This document shows, piece after piece, positions 1 to 7,872 of a stretch of 64,000 nucleotides of DNA (its first letter is position 1; each line of letters opens with the position of its first letter). The translations under genes and the position numbers were made by a program. The stretch comes from Mesorhizobium sp. GbtcB19. Its GTDB lineage: Bacteria > Pseudomonadota > Alphaproteobacteria > Rhizobiales > Rhizobiaceae. The DNA lies in NCBI RefSeq assembly GCF_019091085.1, contig NZ_JAGXJY010000002.1, positions 283,683-347,682 of the forward strand. The letters are read 5' to 3'. The notes under the pieces are model-generated. The model had not been told where the DNA came from. It did not search any database and was given only the letters and a program-made list of their open reading frames with translations.

Positions 1-1190
1 AGACGACCTCCTTTGTCTTCGACGATGCCGACCATGCCGCCTCGCTGTTCGGGCTGAAGGCCTTCGGCAACATCTACACCCGCATCATGAACCCGACGCA
101 GGCCGTGCTCGAGGAGCGCGTCGCCGCGCTCGAAGGCGGCACGGCGGCGCTTGCCGTCGCCTCGGGCCATGCCGCGCAGGTCATCGTCTTCCACAATCTG
201 ATGCGGCCCGGCGATAATTTCATCGCCGCCAACAAGCTCTACGGTGGATCGATCAACCAGTTCGGCCACGCCTTCAAGAATTATGGCTGGGAGGTGCGCT
301 GGGCCGACGTCAACGACCTCTCGACCTTCGAGAACCAGATCGACGACAAGACCAAGGCGATCTTCATCGAAAGCCTTGCAAATCCCGGCGGCGTCTTCGT
401 CGACATCGAGAAGATCGGCGACATCGCCCGCAGGCATGGCCTGCCGTTGATCGTCGACAACACGCTGGCCTCGCCCTATCTGGTGCGACCGATCGAGCAC
501 GGCGCCGACATCGTCGTCCATTCGCTGACCAAGTTCATCGGCGGCCACGGCAATTCGATCGGCGGCGTCATCGTCGACGGCGGCACGTTCGACTGGTCGA
601 AGTCGGGCAAATATCCGATGCTGTCCGAGCCGCGGCCCGAATATGGCGGCCTCGTGCTGCACGAAACCTTCGGCAATTTCGCTTTCGCCATCGCCGCGCG
701 CGTGCTCGGCCTGCGCGACCTCGGCCCGGCGATCTCGCCGTTCAACGCCTTCCTGATCCTGATCGGCCTGGAAACGCTGCCGCTGCGCATGCAGCGCCAT
801 TGCGACAACGCCGCGAGCGTCGCCGGCTGGCTCTCCAACCACCCGAAGGTTGCCTGGGTGAATTATCCCGGTCTTCCAAGCGACAGGAACAACGCGCTGC
901 AGAAGAAATATTCGCCGCAGGGCGCCGGCGCGGTCTTCACCTTCGGCCTCAAGGGCGGCTACGAGGCCGGCATCAAATTCGTCGAGGCGCTGGAGCTGTT
1001 CTCGCATCTCGCCAATGTCGGCGACACCAAGTCGCTGGTCATCCATCCGGCCTCGACCACGCACCGCCAGCTGTCCGACGAGCAGAAGGTCAAGGCCGGC
1101 GCCGGGCCGGATACGGTGCGGCTGTCGATCGGCATCGAGGACGTCAACGACATCGTCGCCGATCTCGAACAGGCGCTTGGCAAGGTCTGA
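1..1190 (+). CDS. metY: O-acetylhomoserine sulfhydrylase-type PLP enzyme (5' partial)
   Basis: Open from the window edge in the frame starting at base 3; 395 residues are visible, and full-length relatives are about 425-430, so roughly 30 N-terminal residues lie outside. This is a Cys/Met-metabolism PLP-dependent enzyme, which makes homocysteine (or cysteine) from O-acetylhomoserine and sulfide in the cytoplasm. Visible family marks are the NIYTRIMNPT segment near the start, the EGGTAALAVASGHAA stretch, DNTLASPYL, and HSLTKFIGGHG with the PLP-binding lysine. The C-terminal half has the usual HPASTTHRQL and RLSIGIED motifs. Distinguishing MetY from cystathionine gamma-synthase rests on overall motif spelling; MetY is favoured. 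A cupin gene starts 1 base after the stop. Confidence 0.9.
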   Translation, partial: TTSFVFDDADHAASLFGLKAFGNIYTRIMNPTQAVLEERVAALEGGTAALAVASGHAAQVIVFHNLMRPGDNFIAANKLYGGSINQFGHAFKNYGWEVRWADVNDLSTFENQIDDKTKAIFIESLANPGGVFVDIEKIGDIARRHGLPLIVDNTLASPYLVRPIEHGADIVVHSLTKFIGGHGNSIGGVIVDGGTFDWSKSGKYPMLSEPRPEYGGLVLHETFGNFAFAIAARVLGLRDLGPAISPFNAFLILIGLETLPLRMQRHCDNAASVAGWLSNHPKVAWVNYPGLPSDRNNALQKKYSPQGAGAVFTFGLKGGYEAGIKFVEALELFSHLANVGDTKSLVIHPASTTHRQLSDEQKVKAGAGPDTVRLSIGIEDVNDIVADLEQALGKV

Positions 1191-1191
1191 T

Positions 1192-1536
1192 ATGTCGGCC
1201 TTTCTTGCGGTCAATATCGACAGCGTCGAACCGGAGGCCGGCGCGCCGGCCCCGGACCGGGTGGTCTCGGGCGATCCGAAATTCCGCACCTGGAATGTAG
1301 AGGAGCGTGACGGCGGCCTCTATGCCGGCATCTGGGAAGCGACGCCGGGCAAGTGGCGCATCTCTTACGACGAATGGGAGTTCTGCCACATCCTTTCCGG
1401 CGTCTCGGTGATCGCCGAGGACGGCGGCGAGGCGCGCACGGTCAGGACGGGCGATAGCTTCGTGCTGCGGCCAGGGTTCAAGGGCACCTGGGAAGTGCTC
1501 GAGACGACGCGCAAGGAATATGTAATCAAGCTCTGA
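1192..1536 (+). CDS. Cupin-fold protein (DUF861 / cupin_3 type)
   Basis: 114 residues starting from ATG at 1192, one base after the metY stop, so probably translationally coupled. The C-terminal 80 residues look like a single cupin barrel of the (S)-ureidoglycine-aminohydrolase-like cupin_3 type: WEATPGKWRISYDEWEFCHILSG is the first strand set, followed by a GDSFVLRPGFKGTWEV turn, which is the typical RPG-x-GTW ending. The N-terminal 30 residues are Pro/Ala rich and probably disordered. There is no enzyme-specific signature, so a substrate cannot be named. Co-transcription with metY hints at a role in amino acid or sulfur metabolism, but this is only context. Confidence 0.8.
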   Translation: MSAFLAVNIDSVEPEAGAPAPDRVVSGDPKFRTWNVEERDGGLYAGIWEATPGKWRISYDEWEFCHILSGVSVIAEDGGEARTVRTGDSFVLRPGFKGTWEVLETTRKEYVIKL

Positions 1537-1553
1537 GCGCTTCGCAGCCGTAA

Positions 1554-2261
1554 TCAGAGCAGCCGGTCGACATCGCTGTTGGAAAAGCCATGTTGGCTCA
1601 TCAAATCCCGGTGCCAGACGCTTCCGAGCAGGTCACCGAGGCATTGATCGACGCGTCGGCGCAGCGCGTCGTTGCTCTTGGCGAGAGCGAAGGCGCCCGC
1701 GGCGGGCTGCCGTTCGGAGGCAGGCACATCGATCACATCGAGCAGCGCGCCCGGCCGGCCGTTGACATAGCCGCGATGCGCCATGGCGACGCTGGCATAG
1801 GCGTCGGCCTGGCCTGCCGCGACGGCTTCGGCGGCTTCGGCCTGCGTGGCGAATATCCTGATCCGTTGCGGCGGCACGCCGTTCCGCAGCGCGGTCTGGT
1901 GTTGGATCTGGCCCGATATCACTGCGAGCACGGCGGCAGGGTGCCGAGCGATGGACCCGTAGCCAGTCAAGTCCAGCGGGTTGGCCTTGGCGACCATCAG
2001 CCCGTCCGGCAGTGACCAGATCGGCCGCGTGAAGTCCACGAGCTTGCTTCGTTCCTCGGAGATGAACAGACCCGTCGTCATCTCCCACCGGCCCTCAACC
2101 AGTCCGGGGAGCAGTTCGACGAACTCCGTCTCGATCGATGAAAAGGGCTCCAGCTCGAGCATCTGGCAAATCTTGTCGGCGAGCACCGCATCGCAGCCGC
2201 CAAGCTTGCCGGCGGCATCGGTGAAGCAAAAGGGCGGCTCCTGCAGGTAGGCGAATTTCAT
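1554..2261 (-). CDS. Family 3 solute-binding-like protein without visible signal peptide
   Basis: 235 residues resembling the mature part of periplasmic amino-acid binding proteins (SBP_bac_3). It opens directly with the first beta strand (MKFAYLQEPPFCFTD), then GGCDAVLADKICQML, EGRWEMTTGLFISEERSKLVDFTRP (the conserved T.....R...V.F..P segment), and the second-lobe pattern of A-x-G-Q-A-D-A-Y. No hydrophobic leader precedes the fold: a stop codon (TAG) lies two codons upstream of the ATG in frame. Such proteins are normally exported and about 260-280 residues long, so this one is either cytoplasmic, a sensor-like remnant, or decayed. The P450 gene ends 53 bases upstream in the same direction, suggesting an operon. 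No ABC permease is next to it. Confidence 0.75.
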   Translation of the reverse strand: MKFAYLQEPPFCFTDAAGKLGGCDAVLADKICQMLELEPFSSIETEFVELLPGLVEGRWEMTTGLFISEERSKLVDFTRPIWSLPDGLMVAKANPLDLTGYGSIARHPAAVLAVISGQIQHQTALRNGVPPQRIRIFATQAEAAEAVAAGQADAYASVAMAHRGYVNGRPGALLDVIDVPASERQPAAGAFALAKSNDALRRRVDQCLGDLLGSVWHRDLMSQHGFSNSDVDRLL

Positions 2262-2314
2262 TGTCTAGGTTCCGAACGACGATTTCAGCTGCTCGAGGCG
2301 GATCGGTTCGGCGG

Positions 2315-3553
2315 TCAAAAGGCCACGGCAACCCGCTCCAACCCGTGGAAATGATAAGTGTCACGGAAGCGCGGCGTCTCCGCCAGGCGTAAATCTGGCA
2401 GCCGGTCGAACAGCGTCTTCAACGATACCTGCAGTTCGAGCCTGGCCAGCGGCGCGCCGATGCAGAAATGGATACCGGCGCCGAAGGAGACGTTCTTCTG
2501 GTCGGTGCGGATCGGATTGAAAGTGTCTGATCCCACGAAGGCCAGCGGATCATGATTCGCCATGCCGAGCAGCAGCGCGATTTTGTCGCCGGGCTTGAGC
2601 AGAATACCCGGCGCCACTTCCATCTCTTCATAGGCATAGCGCAGGAACATGTGCAGTGGCGCATCGAAGCGCAGGCACTCCTCGACCGTGGCGGCGTTCG
2701 CTTCCGGCGTCGCGAAGAAGCGGCGTGGATCACCGCCCTGCGTGAGGATCGATCTCACGGCATTGCCCGTCTGGTGCACGGTCGCCTCGTGCCCTGCATT
2801 GAGCAGAAGGATAGCTGACGAAACCAGCTCGTCCTCCGAGAGCTTCTGGCCGTTGTCCCGGGCCTCGATCAGCAGCGAAAGCAGGTCGTCGCCAGGCTTC
2901 TTGCGCCGCTCGGCGACGTAGCCGCGCAGGAAGTCCGCGAAATCGCGCGCGGCGCGGTTGGCGGTGTCCTCGGTCTCCCGCGTCCGGCCATGCGTGTACA
3001 TGGCGACCATGCGATGCGACCAGTCGAGCAGTTGTGGCCCCATCTCGATCGGAACGCCGAGCATTTCGGCGATGATGGTGATCGGCAGAGGCGAGGCGTA
3101 AGCGGGCAGCAGGTCGACGCCGCCCGGTTCGAAGCGGTCGATCAGTTCGTTGGCCAAAGCCTCGATACGTGATCTCAGCCGTTCGACCTGGCGCGAGACG
3201 AACGCACGGTTGACCAGCGTGCGAAGCCTGGTGTGCACCGGCGGCTCCAACTCCAGCATCGAATTGGCCTCGATCGCGTCAAAGGCCGCAAGATGCGAGC
3301 GGTCGTCGCCCACACCGCGGCTGTCGGGGATGCCGGCCGGATTCTGTCGGCCGAAGCGGCGGTCGCGCAAAAGGCGACTGACGTCGTCGAACCCACCGAA
3401 ACACCAGAAGCCGTAGTCCTCCCAGAAGAAGGCGTTGGCGGCGCCGTGCAGGAAGGCGTAGGCCTCATAAGGGTTTTGCACGAAGGCCGGCTCGTGCGGG
3501 TCGAGCCGCAGACTGCGGCTGGTCGGATCGAAGGTGAGATAGGCGGGCGTCAT
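2315..3553 (-). CDS. Cytochrome P450
   Basis: 412 residues, the normal length of soluble bacterial class I P450s that receive electrons from a ferredoxin. The I-helix oxygen-activation motif AGHEAT is near residues 253-258, the K-helix ExxR is at 292-295 (ECLR), and the haem loop FGAGIHFCIG is at 357-366, with Cys364 as the iron ligand. The R-x-x-V-N-R-A-F segment near 111-118 is also typical of CYP families that oxidise small hydrophobic molecules. The substrate cannot be told from sequence. No ferredoxin or reductase gene is adjacent; the only apparent partner is the solute-binding-like gene downstream. Confidence 0.93.
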   Translation of the reverse strand: MTPAYLTFDPTSRSLRLDPHEPAFVQNPYEAYAFLHGAANAFFWEDYGFWCFGGFDDVSRLLRDRRFGRQNPAGIPDSRGVGDDRSHLAAFDAIEANSMLELEPPVHTRLRTLVNRAFVSRQVERLRSRIEALANELIDRFEPGGVDLLPAYASPLPITIIAEMLGVPIEMGPQLLDWSHRMVAMYTHGRTRETEDTANRAARDFADFLRGYVAERRKKPGDDLLSLLIEARDNGQKLSEDELVSSAILLLNAGHEATVHQTGNAVRSILTQGGDPRRFFATPEANAATVEECLRFDAPLHMFLRYAYEEMEVAPGILLKPGDKIALLLGMANHDPLAFVGSDTFNPIRTDQKNVSFGAGIHFCIGAPLARLELQVSLKTLFDRLPDLRLAETPRFRDTYHFHGLERVAVAF

Positions 3554-3633
3554 GCTCGATCTTTAGCGCGCCTTGTCAGCGCGATGCCAGACCATGTCTT
3601 GGCGCCCGAGACGGACAAGCGTTGAGCCAGCCG

Positions 3634-4362
3634 CTAATGCCCTGTCTTCAGGATGCCTGCCACCTTCGCCGCAATCGCCGCGTCAAGCGCCGGCCAATTC
3701 GCGAGCAGCTCGCGGGGGAAACGGTAGGTGAGGCTGAGATCGTCGCCGACCTGGATGTCGCGTTCGCAAGGCGCCAGCGATTCCTCGGCGCTCGGACCGC
3801 TCAGGCAGCGGGCGACGAACGGGTCCTTGCCGGGACGCTCGGCGATGGCCAGCACCTCGTTCAGATAGCCTGATTTTTCGCTGAAGGCGTAAACCGTCGT
3901 GCCGCCCGGACCGGGCGTGCCCGGCTTTTCGATCAGGGCGCTGTAGATCGGCGCGAAGCGGCCGCTCATGTCACGCGACATCATGCGCGGCTCGAAGGAC
4001 AGGAAAACGATCTTCCGGGTCGTCGCGTGGTTGAAGTCGTCGCGCGCGGCCGTGCTGTACCCGTCCATTTCGGGATAGCGCAGATAAAGATCGAGCCGCG
4101 AGGCGATGCCGTCGCGCCGGGCCTGGTCGAAGCGGATGAAGTTCGCCGGCACGCTGATCAGATTGTTGCCCATGACGATCTGGCGCACCGTCGTGTCGTC
4201 CGAATAGCCGGCCATGGCGATCGACCGACCAAGCCATTTGCCGCCGACGCTGATCGCCACCGAAAGCAGCGCCAGCGCCGCGAAGATATAGAAGACCCGC
4301 TTCATCAAGGTCGAATCGACGACCTCGAAGTCCGGGCTCTCGGCGACGCTTGCCTGTCTCAT
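3634..4362 (-). CDS. Conserved membrane-anchored protein of unknown function
   Basis: 242 residues from the ATG at 4362 (an upstream ATG at 4416 would add 18 basic residues that look like shadow sequence). The N-terminal 20 residues are polar. A single hydrophobic segment (VFYIFAALALLSVAISVGG) spans about residues 22-40 and should anchor the protein in the inner membrane, with the rest outside. The soluble part has no motif I can name; it contains a repeated YSALIEKPGTPGPGG-type turn and two Cys residues (in ARCLSG and APCERD) that could form a disulfide. It diverges from the small membrane protein gene at 4473. Confidence 0.7.
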   Translation of the reverse strand: MRQASVAESPDFEVVDSTLMKRVFYIFAALALLSVAISVGGKWLGRSIAMAGYSDDTTVRQIVMGNNLISVPANFIRFDQARRDGIASRLDLYLRYPEMDGYSTAARDDFNHATTRKIVFLSFEPRMMSRDMSGRFAPIYSALIEKPGTPGPGGTTVYAFSEKSGYLNEVLAIAERPGKDPFVARCLSGPSAEESLAPCERDIQVGDDLSLTYRFPRELLANWPALDAAIAAKVAGILKTGH

Positions 4363-4472
4363 TCGCTCTTTCCCGATCCGCCCACCTGTCCTTCGGCGGC
4401 ACAGCCTTTGCGGCATGGCTCTTGCAGCGCGTTGGCACGACTGTGCGTTTTCATGGTAAACGGTTGGTAAAC

Positions 4473-4817
4473 ATGGGTCCCGTTGTGCTTGTTCTTTACG
4501 CCTTTGCGGTCGGTCTCACGACCTGCGGACTGGCCGGATCGGCCATGGAACTGCTGTCCGGCCGGCGCCTGGCCTTCGCCGAACCTTATGTCTCGCCGGT
4601 CCATATCCTGCGCTCGCTGGCGGCGACGGCTTGCGCCGGCCCGTTCATGCTCACGAATGAAGCCTTGGCCGCCCGGCGCGAGGGGCGCATCGGCACGATG
4701 GCGCTGTTGTCCTGCGGCTGCACCGCCGTCGCCTGGGCGCTGGCGCTCGGCGTCGTGCTCATCGCCATTGCATCCTGGGCGACCGCCAACCTAGGGTCTT
4801 TCGAATTCGCTGGTTGA
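4473..4817 (+). CDS. Small integral membrane protein, unknown function
   Basis: 114 residues from the ATG at 4473. There are three or four hydrophobic segments: residues 1-22 (MGPVVLVLYAFAVGLTT), around 45-60 (HILRSLAATACAGPFML), and 78-105 (ALLSCGCTAVAWALALGVVLIAIA). No catalytic motif is visible. It ends 19 bases before the gamma-carbonic anhydrase ATG and may share its transcript. The start was chosen because the longer frame reads through non-hydrophobic, basic sequence that overlaps the divergent gene. Confidence 0.7.
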   Translation: MGPVVLVLYAFAVGLTTCGLAGSAMELLSGRRLAFAEPYVSPVHILRSLAATACAGPFMLTNEALAARREGRIGTMALLSCGCTAVAWALALGVVLIAIASWATANLGSFEFAG

Positions 4818-4836
4818 GACGATTCGGAGACGAAAA

Positions 4837-5364
4837 ATGCCGGTCTATGCGATCGACGGGAAAGCACCTGAGTTCGAGGATGCTGAAACCAACTGGATAG
4901 CACCCGACGCCACGCTGATCGGCAATATCAGGATCGGCCGCAATGTCGGATTCTGGTTCGGTGTCGCCATCCGCGGCGACGGTGAGCCGATCATCATCGG
5001 CGCCGACACCAACGTGCAGGAACATACGATCATGCACACAGATCCGGGCTTTCCGCTGACCATCGGCCAAGGCTGCACGATCGGCCACAGGGCGCTGCTG
5101 CATGGCTGCACGATCGGCGACAACAGCCTGATCGGCATGGGCGCCATCGTGCTGAACGGCGCCAGGATCGGCAACAACTCGCTGGTCGGCGCCGGCGCGC
5201 TGGTGACGGAAAACAAGGTTTTTCCGGACAATTCGCTGATCGTCGGCTCGCCCGCCAAGGTGATAAGGACGCTGGACGAAGCGGCGGTCGAGCGGCTGCG
5301 CGTCTCGGCGGCCCACTATGTCGCCAACGCCAAACGCTTCAAAGCCAAACTGACGACAGTGTGA
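4837..5364 (+). CDS. Gamma-type carbonic anhydrase / hexapeptide-repeat protein
   Basis: 175 residues forming a left-handed beta-helix of hexapeptide repeats (I-G-x-N, I-G-D-N, I-G-N-N from about residue 28 to 125), followed by a C-terminal helix (AAHYVANAKRFKAKL). The metal-site histidines of the family are in place: H67 (QEHTIMH), H84 (IGHRALLHG) and H89. Relatives are annotated as gamma carbonic anhydrases, CaiE/YrdA/PaaY-like, or complex I gamma-CA subunits; activity varies in the family, so carbonic anhydrase activity is likely but not assured. The protein is a cytoplasmic trimer by family precedent. Confidence 0.88.
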   Translation: MPVYAIDGKAPEFEDAETNWIAPDATLIGNIRIGRNVGFWFGVAIRGDGEPIIIGADTNVQEHTIMHTDPGFPLTIGQGCTIGHRALLHGCTIGDNSLIGMGAIVLNGARIGNNSLVGAGALVTENKVFPDNSLIVGSPAKVIRTLDEAAVERLRVSAAHYVANAKRFKAKLTTV

Positions 5365-5389
5365 CGGCGGCGGACTGCCTAGCGCGTCA

Positions 5390-5941
5390 TCATACGCGGC
5401 GGCTGTGCATGGCCTCACGCAGCAGGAAAGCACCGGCCTCGAAGCCCGCCTCTTCCGCGCCTTCCAGCGCCGTTTCATAGTCGTCGATGCGGGTCCGCAG
5501 CGACGGATCCGCGCCTGAGAGCAGCAGCAGGTGGATCGCGTCAGTGTCACGCCGCGACACCGCATAGTGCAGGGCTGTCCAGTCGTTGACGCCGCGCATA
5601 TCCGGGTCGGCGCCATGTTCGAGCAGGATACGCACGATCTCCAGCCTGTCCGGCCGTTCCGTCGACAACGCCGCAATGATCGAGGGAAACCCGGCAGGAT
5701 CCTCATAATTCGGATTCGAGCCGGCATCGAGCAAGGCGCTGATGAACGCGGTCGGGCTCCAATAGGTGGCATACTCTAGTGGATGCCCGAGGCCGAGCTC
5801 GAACGGCATCCTCTCGTCGAACCAGCGCGTTGAACCGCCCAGGGCAACACCCAGGGCCGCGAAATCGCCCGCCTTGAAGGCGTCGTCAATGGCCTTGAAA
5901 AGCCGGTGGCGCTCGCAGCGATCGTCGGGGACTTCCAGCAT
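5390..5941 (-). CDS. Ankyrin-repeat protein
   Basis: 183 residues. At least three ankyrin repeats are readable in the C-terminal two thirds: a YWSPTAFISALLDAGSNPN repeat, then PSIIAALS...RLEIVRILLEHGADPD (about residues 85-113), then NDWTALHYAVSRRDTDAIHLLL (about 117-140) with a trailing L-L-L-S-G-A-D-P. The first 60 residues form a helical cap. There is no signal peptide, so it is a cytoplasmic protein-binding scaffold. It faces the carbonic anhydrase gene across 25 bases. The partner is unknown. Confidence 0.85.
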   Translation of the reverse strand: MLEVPDDRCERHRLFKAIDDAFKAGDFAALGVALGGSTRWFDERMPFELGLGHPLEYATYWSPTAFISALLDAGSNPNYEDPAGFPSIIAALSTERPDRLEIVRILLEHGADPDMRGVNDWTALHYAVSRRDTDAIHLLLLSGADPSLRTRIDDYETALEGAEEAGFEAGAFLLREAMHSRRV

Positions 5942-6010
5942 TGCTCGTGGCCCGGAAAGCTCGATAGTGCATCCGTCAACCGGCGTTGGGAAGGTGTGAA
6001 CACAATGGGT

Positions 6011-6769
6011 TCAGGGCTTATGCGGCTTTGTTCCTGAGCCTTTCGCGGGTTTGGGCTTCAGCCGTATTCGCATCGCGCCACCGTTCGATGTGTCGATTTC
6101 GAATTCCGCTGTCTTCCTCACGAGATCACTGAGTTTGCCAAAGCCATAGGTGCGTGGGTCAAAATCGGAGAACAGATTTGAGAGCTGCTTGCCAAACGTC
6201 CCGAGGAGGACCCATCCATCCTCGCTGTCCATTTGACCTATGACTTTCTTGAGCATCGGCGTAGCCGCACTTGGCGCATGCAGCGGCTTTGGAGTTGCAA
6301 CTGTGTCTTCAGGACTCGCCGCGCCGGGAAGAAGATTTTCGGTGTAGACGAAGCGGCGGCACGCTTGCCGAAAGCTCTCAGGTGTTTTCTGCTCTCCGAA
6401 CCCGAAAACATCGACGCCCTGTTCGCGGATGCGGGCTGCAAGCCTCGTAAAATCGCTATCCGACGAAACCAGGCAGAACCCGTCAAAGCGGCCGCTGTGC
6501 AATAGGTCCATGGCATCGATCACCAGAGTGATATCGGACGCGTTCTCCCCGGTGGTGTAGGCGAATTGCTGTTGGGGGATGATGGCATATTTCGAAAGAA
6601 TGTCTGCCCAACCCTTGGATCTTGCGTTTGAGAAGTCTCCGTAGATACGGCGGACGCTGGCTTCGCCTATTTTTGCGATCTCTTCAAACAAGCCGTCGGA
6701 AATTTTCGCCGAGGCGTTATCGGCATCGATGAGAACGGCGAGGCGTCGGGATTTAGACTCGTTTGCCAT
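6011..6769 (-). CDS. NYN-domain (LabA/DUF88-like) protein with OST-HTH/LOTUS-like C-terminus
   Basis: 252 residues from ATG 6769 (MANESKSRR); the longer frame to 6868 has a hydrophobic but implausible lead and is not needed for the fold. The N-terminal 150 residues have the PIN-like NYN nuclease pattern: an AVLIDADNAS acidic loop at about 12-21, ASDITLVIDAMDLL, and SSDSDFTRLAARIREQG near 105-125, which together supply the clustered Asp residues that bind metal. The last 75 residues (SEDGWVLLGTFGKQLSNL...DLVRKTAEFEID) resemble the OST-HTH/LOTUS RNA-binding module that often follows NYN domains. A role in RNA turnover is inferred from the family. Confidence 0.85.
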   Translation of the reverse strand: MANESKSRRLAVLIDADNASAKISDGLFEEIAKIGEASVRRIYGDFSNARSKGWADILSKYAIIPQQQFAYTTGENASDITLVIDAMDLLHSGRFDGFCLVSSDSDFTRLAARIREQGVDVFGFGEQKTPESFRQACRRFVYTENLLPGAASPEDTVATPKPLHAPSAATPMLKKVIGQMDSEDGWVLLGTFGKQLSNLFSDFDPRTYGFGKLSDLVRKTAEFEIDTSNGGAMRIRLKPKPAKGSGTKPHKP

Positions 6770-6880
6770 GCAGTGCTTTCGGTCGCTTCTACCTTTGTTC
6801 CTGGGGGCTGACGCGTCCGCGCAGCAGCCAGAAAGTAGCAACCAGTAGGCACGTCGTCGAATCCCCAAGCCGGAAATAGC

Positions 6881-6911
6881 GGAGCCGGCCCCGGGGACAG
6901 GGGCCGGCTCC
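6881..6911. repeat. Perfect 12-bp inverted repeat (strong hairpin)
   Basis: GGAGCCGGCCCC at 6881-6892 and its exact reverse complement at 6900-6911 enclose a 7-base loop. It lies in the 240-bp gap between the NYN gene and the transglutaminase-like gene, just beyond the terminator of the latter. There is no T-run directly after either arm, so it may be a back-up hairpin or processing site rather than a stand-alone terminator. Confidence 0.6.
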
Positions 6912-6916
6912 TAAAA

Positions 6917-6956
6917 CCCGGTCGTTGGGGACGGGGAGGGTGGGGACTCGACCGGG
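6917..6956 (-). terminator. Rho-independent-type terminator for the gene at 7010-7615
   Basis: The arms CCCGGTCG (6917-6924) and CGACCGGG (6949-6956) pair exactly around a long G-rich loop. Read on the minus strand the hairpin is followed by TTTT (complement of 6913-6916), as expected downstream of the leftward transglutaminase-like gene. The 24-base loop is unusually long. Confidence 0.5.
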
Positions 6957-7009
6957 CTTTTCCTATGCACGTCGCGCGGGCACGACGTAGCTAATCGCTT
7001 TTGGCGTCC

Positions 7010-7615
7010 TTAGCGGACGCTGGCGACGGCTGCGTCGCGGCCGTCGTTGATGGTGACCCAAACGCCGGAATTCTCGGTCGATTGACGCTTGAGGTAGGTA
7101 TAGACCGTGTCGTTCCAGGCGAGCACTTTCGGCTCGAGATTGTCGAGGATGAACTCGCCGAGGCTGGTGCGCACCGTCAGCACCGCGTGGCCGTCGCCGT
7201 TCGGCTGACGCACCACCGTCATCAGCAGGTCGCCGGCGGGGACACCAACGGCCATCAGCTGGCGGCGCTTCTCCAGTCCATAATCCTCGCAGTCGCCATA
7301 ACCGTTGTCGGGATAGGCCCAGTATTCCTCGACGCCGTAGTTCTCCATGTCGGTGCGCGGCTTGACGCGGGTGTTGACCGAATTGTTGACGTTGACGATG
7401 GTCGCCCACAGCTTGCGTGTCAGCTCGACCGGCGGCTCCTTCGGCGTCCGCTGGTTGCATTCGACAGGAATGCGCTGGCAGAAATCATAGTGACCGACCG
7501 GCTGGGTGGTGCGGCCACCCGTATGCATGTAAGCCGGTCCCGCGCTTGCCGTTCCCCACGCGGACAGCTGCATCGCCATTGCCAAGAGCAACAGCTTGCC
7601 CCTCGTCATTTTCAT
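7010..7615 (-). CDS. Transglutaminase-like cysteine peptidase (BTLCP / peptidase C93 type), exported
   Basis: 201 residues with an N-terminal signal peptide (MKMTRGKLLLLAMAMQLSAWG, cleavage near TASA-GPA). The catalytic triad of the bacterial transglutaminase-like cysteine proteinase family is visible: Cys in YGDCEDYGLEKRRQL, His in GDGHAVLTVR, and Asp in EFILDN. These are the usual GDCEDY, GHAVL and LDN signatures. It is probably periplasmic. In other alphaproteobacteria and in Pseudomonas, LapG-type members cleave surface adhesins under c-di-GMP control. No LapD-type receptor is adjacent, but a two-domain PilZ (c-di-GMP-binding) gene lies just upstream in the same orientation, so a functional link is possible but unproven. 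Confidence 0.87.
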   Translation of the reverse strand: MKMTRGKLLLLAMAMQLSAWGTASAGPAYMHTGGRTTQPVGHYDFCQRIPVECNQRTPKEPPVELTRKLWATIVNVNNSVNTRVKPRTDMENYGVEEYWAYPDNGYGDCEDYGLEKRRQLMAVGVPAGDLLMTVVRQPNGDGHAVLTVRTSLGEFILDNLEPKVLAWNDTVYTYLKRQSTENSGVWVTINDGRDAAVASVR

Positions 7616-7820
7616 TGTGGTAGTCTCCCCGTTTGAGAAGACTGTGCCACGTTGGGATTTATTTGACGCAAAAACCCGAAGTAGACATTGAGTAAAACGC
7701 CGGTCGAATAAACATAAAATTTGAACTATCGCGATCCTGGATTATTCAGATTTGCCGGGCTCGCCTCAGGTTCTGGTGGCCTGGGGCGATCTGCATCCAA
7801 CCTGTCAAAACCGGGCAACA

Positions 7821-7845
7821 AAAAACCGGCCGCTGAGGGCCGGTT
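7821..7845 (-). terminator. Rho-independent terminator of the PilZ gene
   Basis: AACCGGCC (7824-7831) and GGCCGGTT (7838-7845) form a perfect 8-bp stem with a 6-base loop. On the minus strand the stem is followed by TTTTT, 28 bases past the stop of the leftward PilZ gene at 7873. Confidence 0.8.
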
Positions 7846-7872
7846 CGCTTCGTGCCTGTTGTTCGGCCCGCG

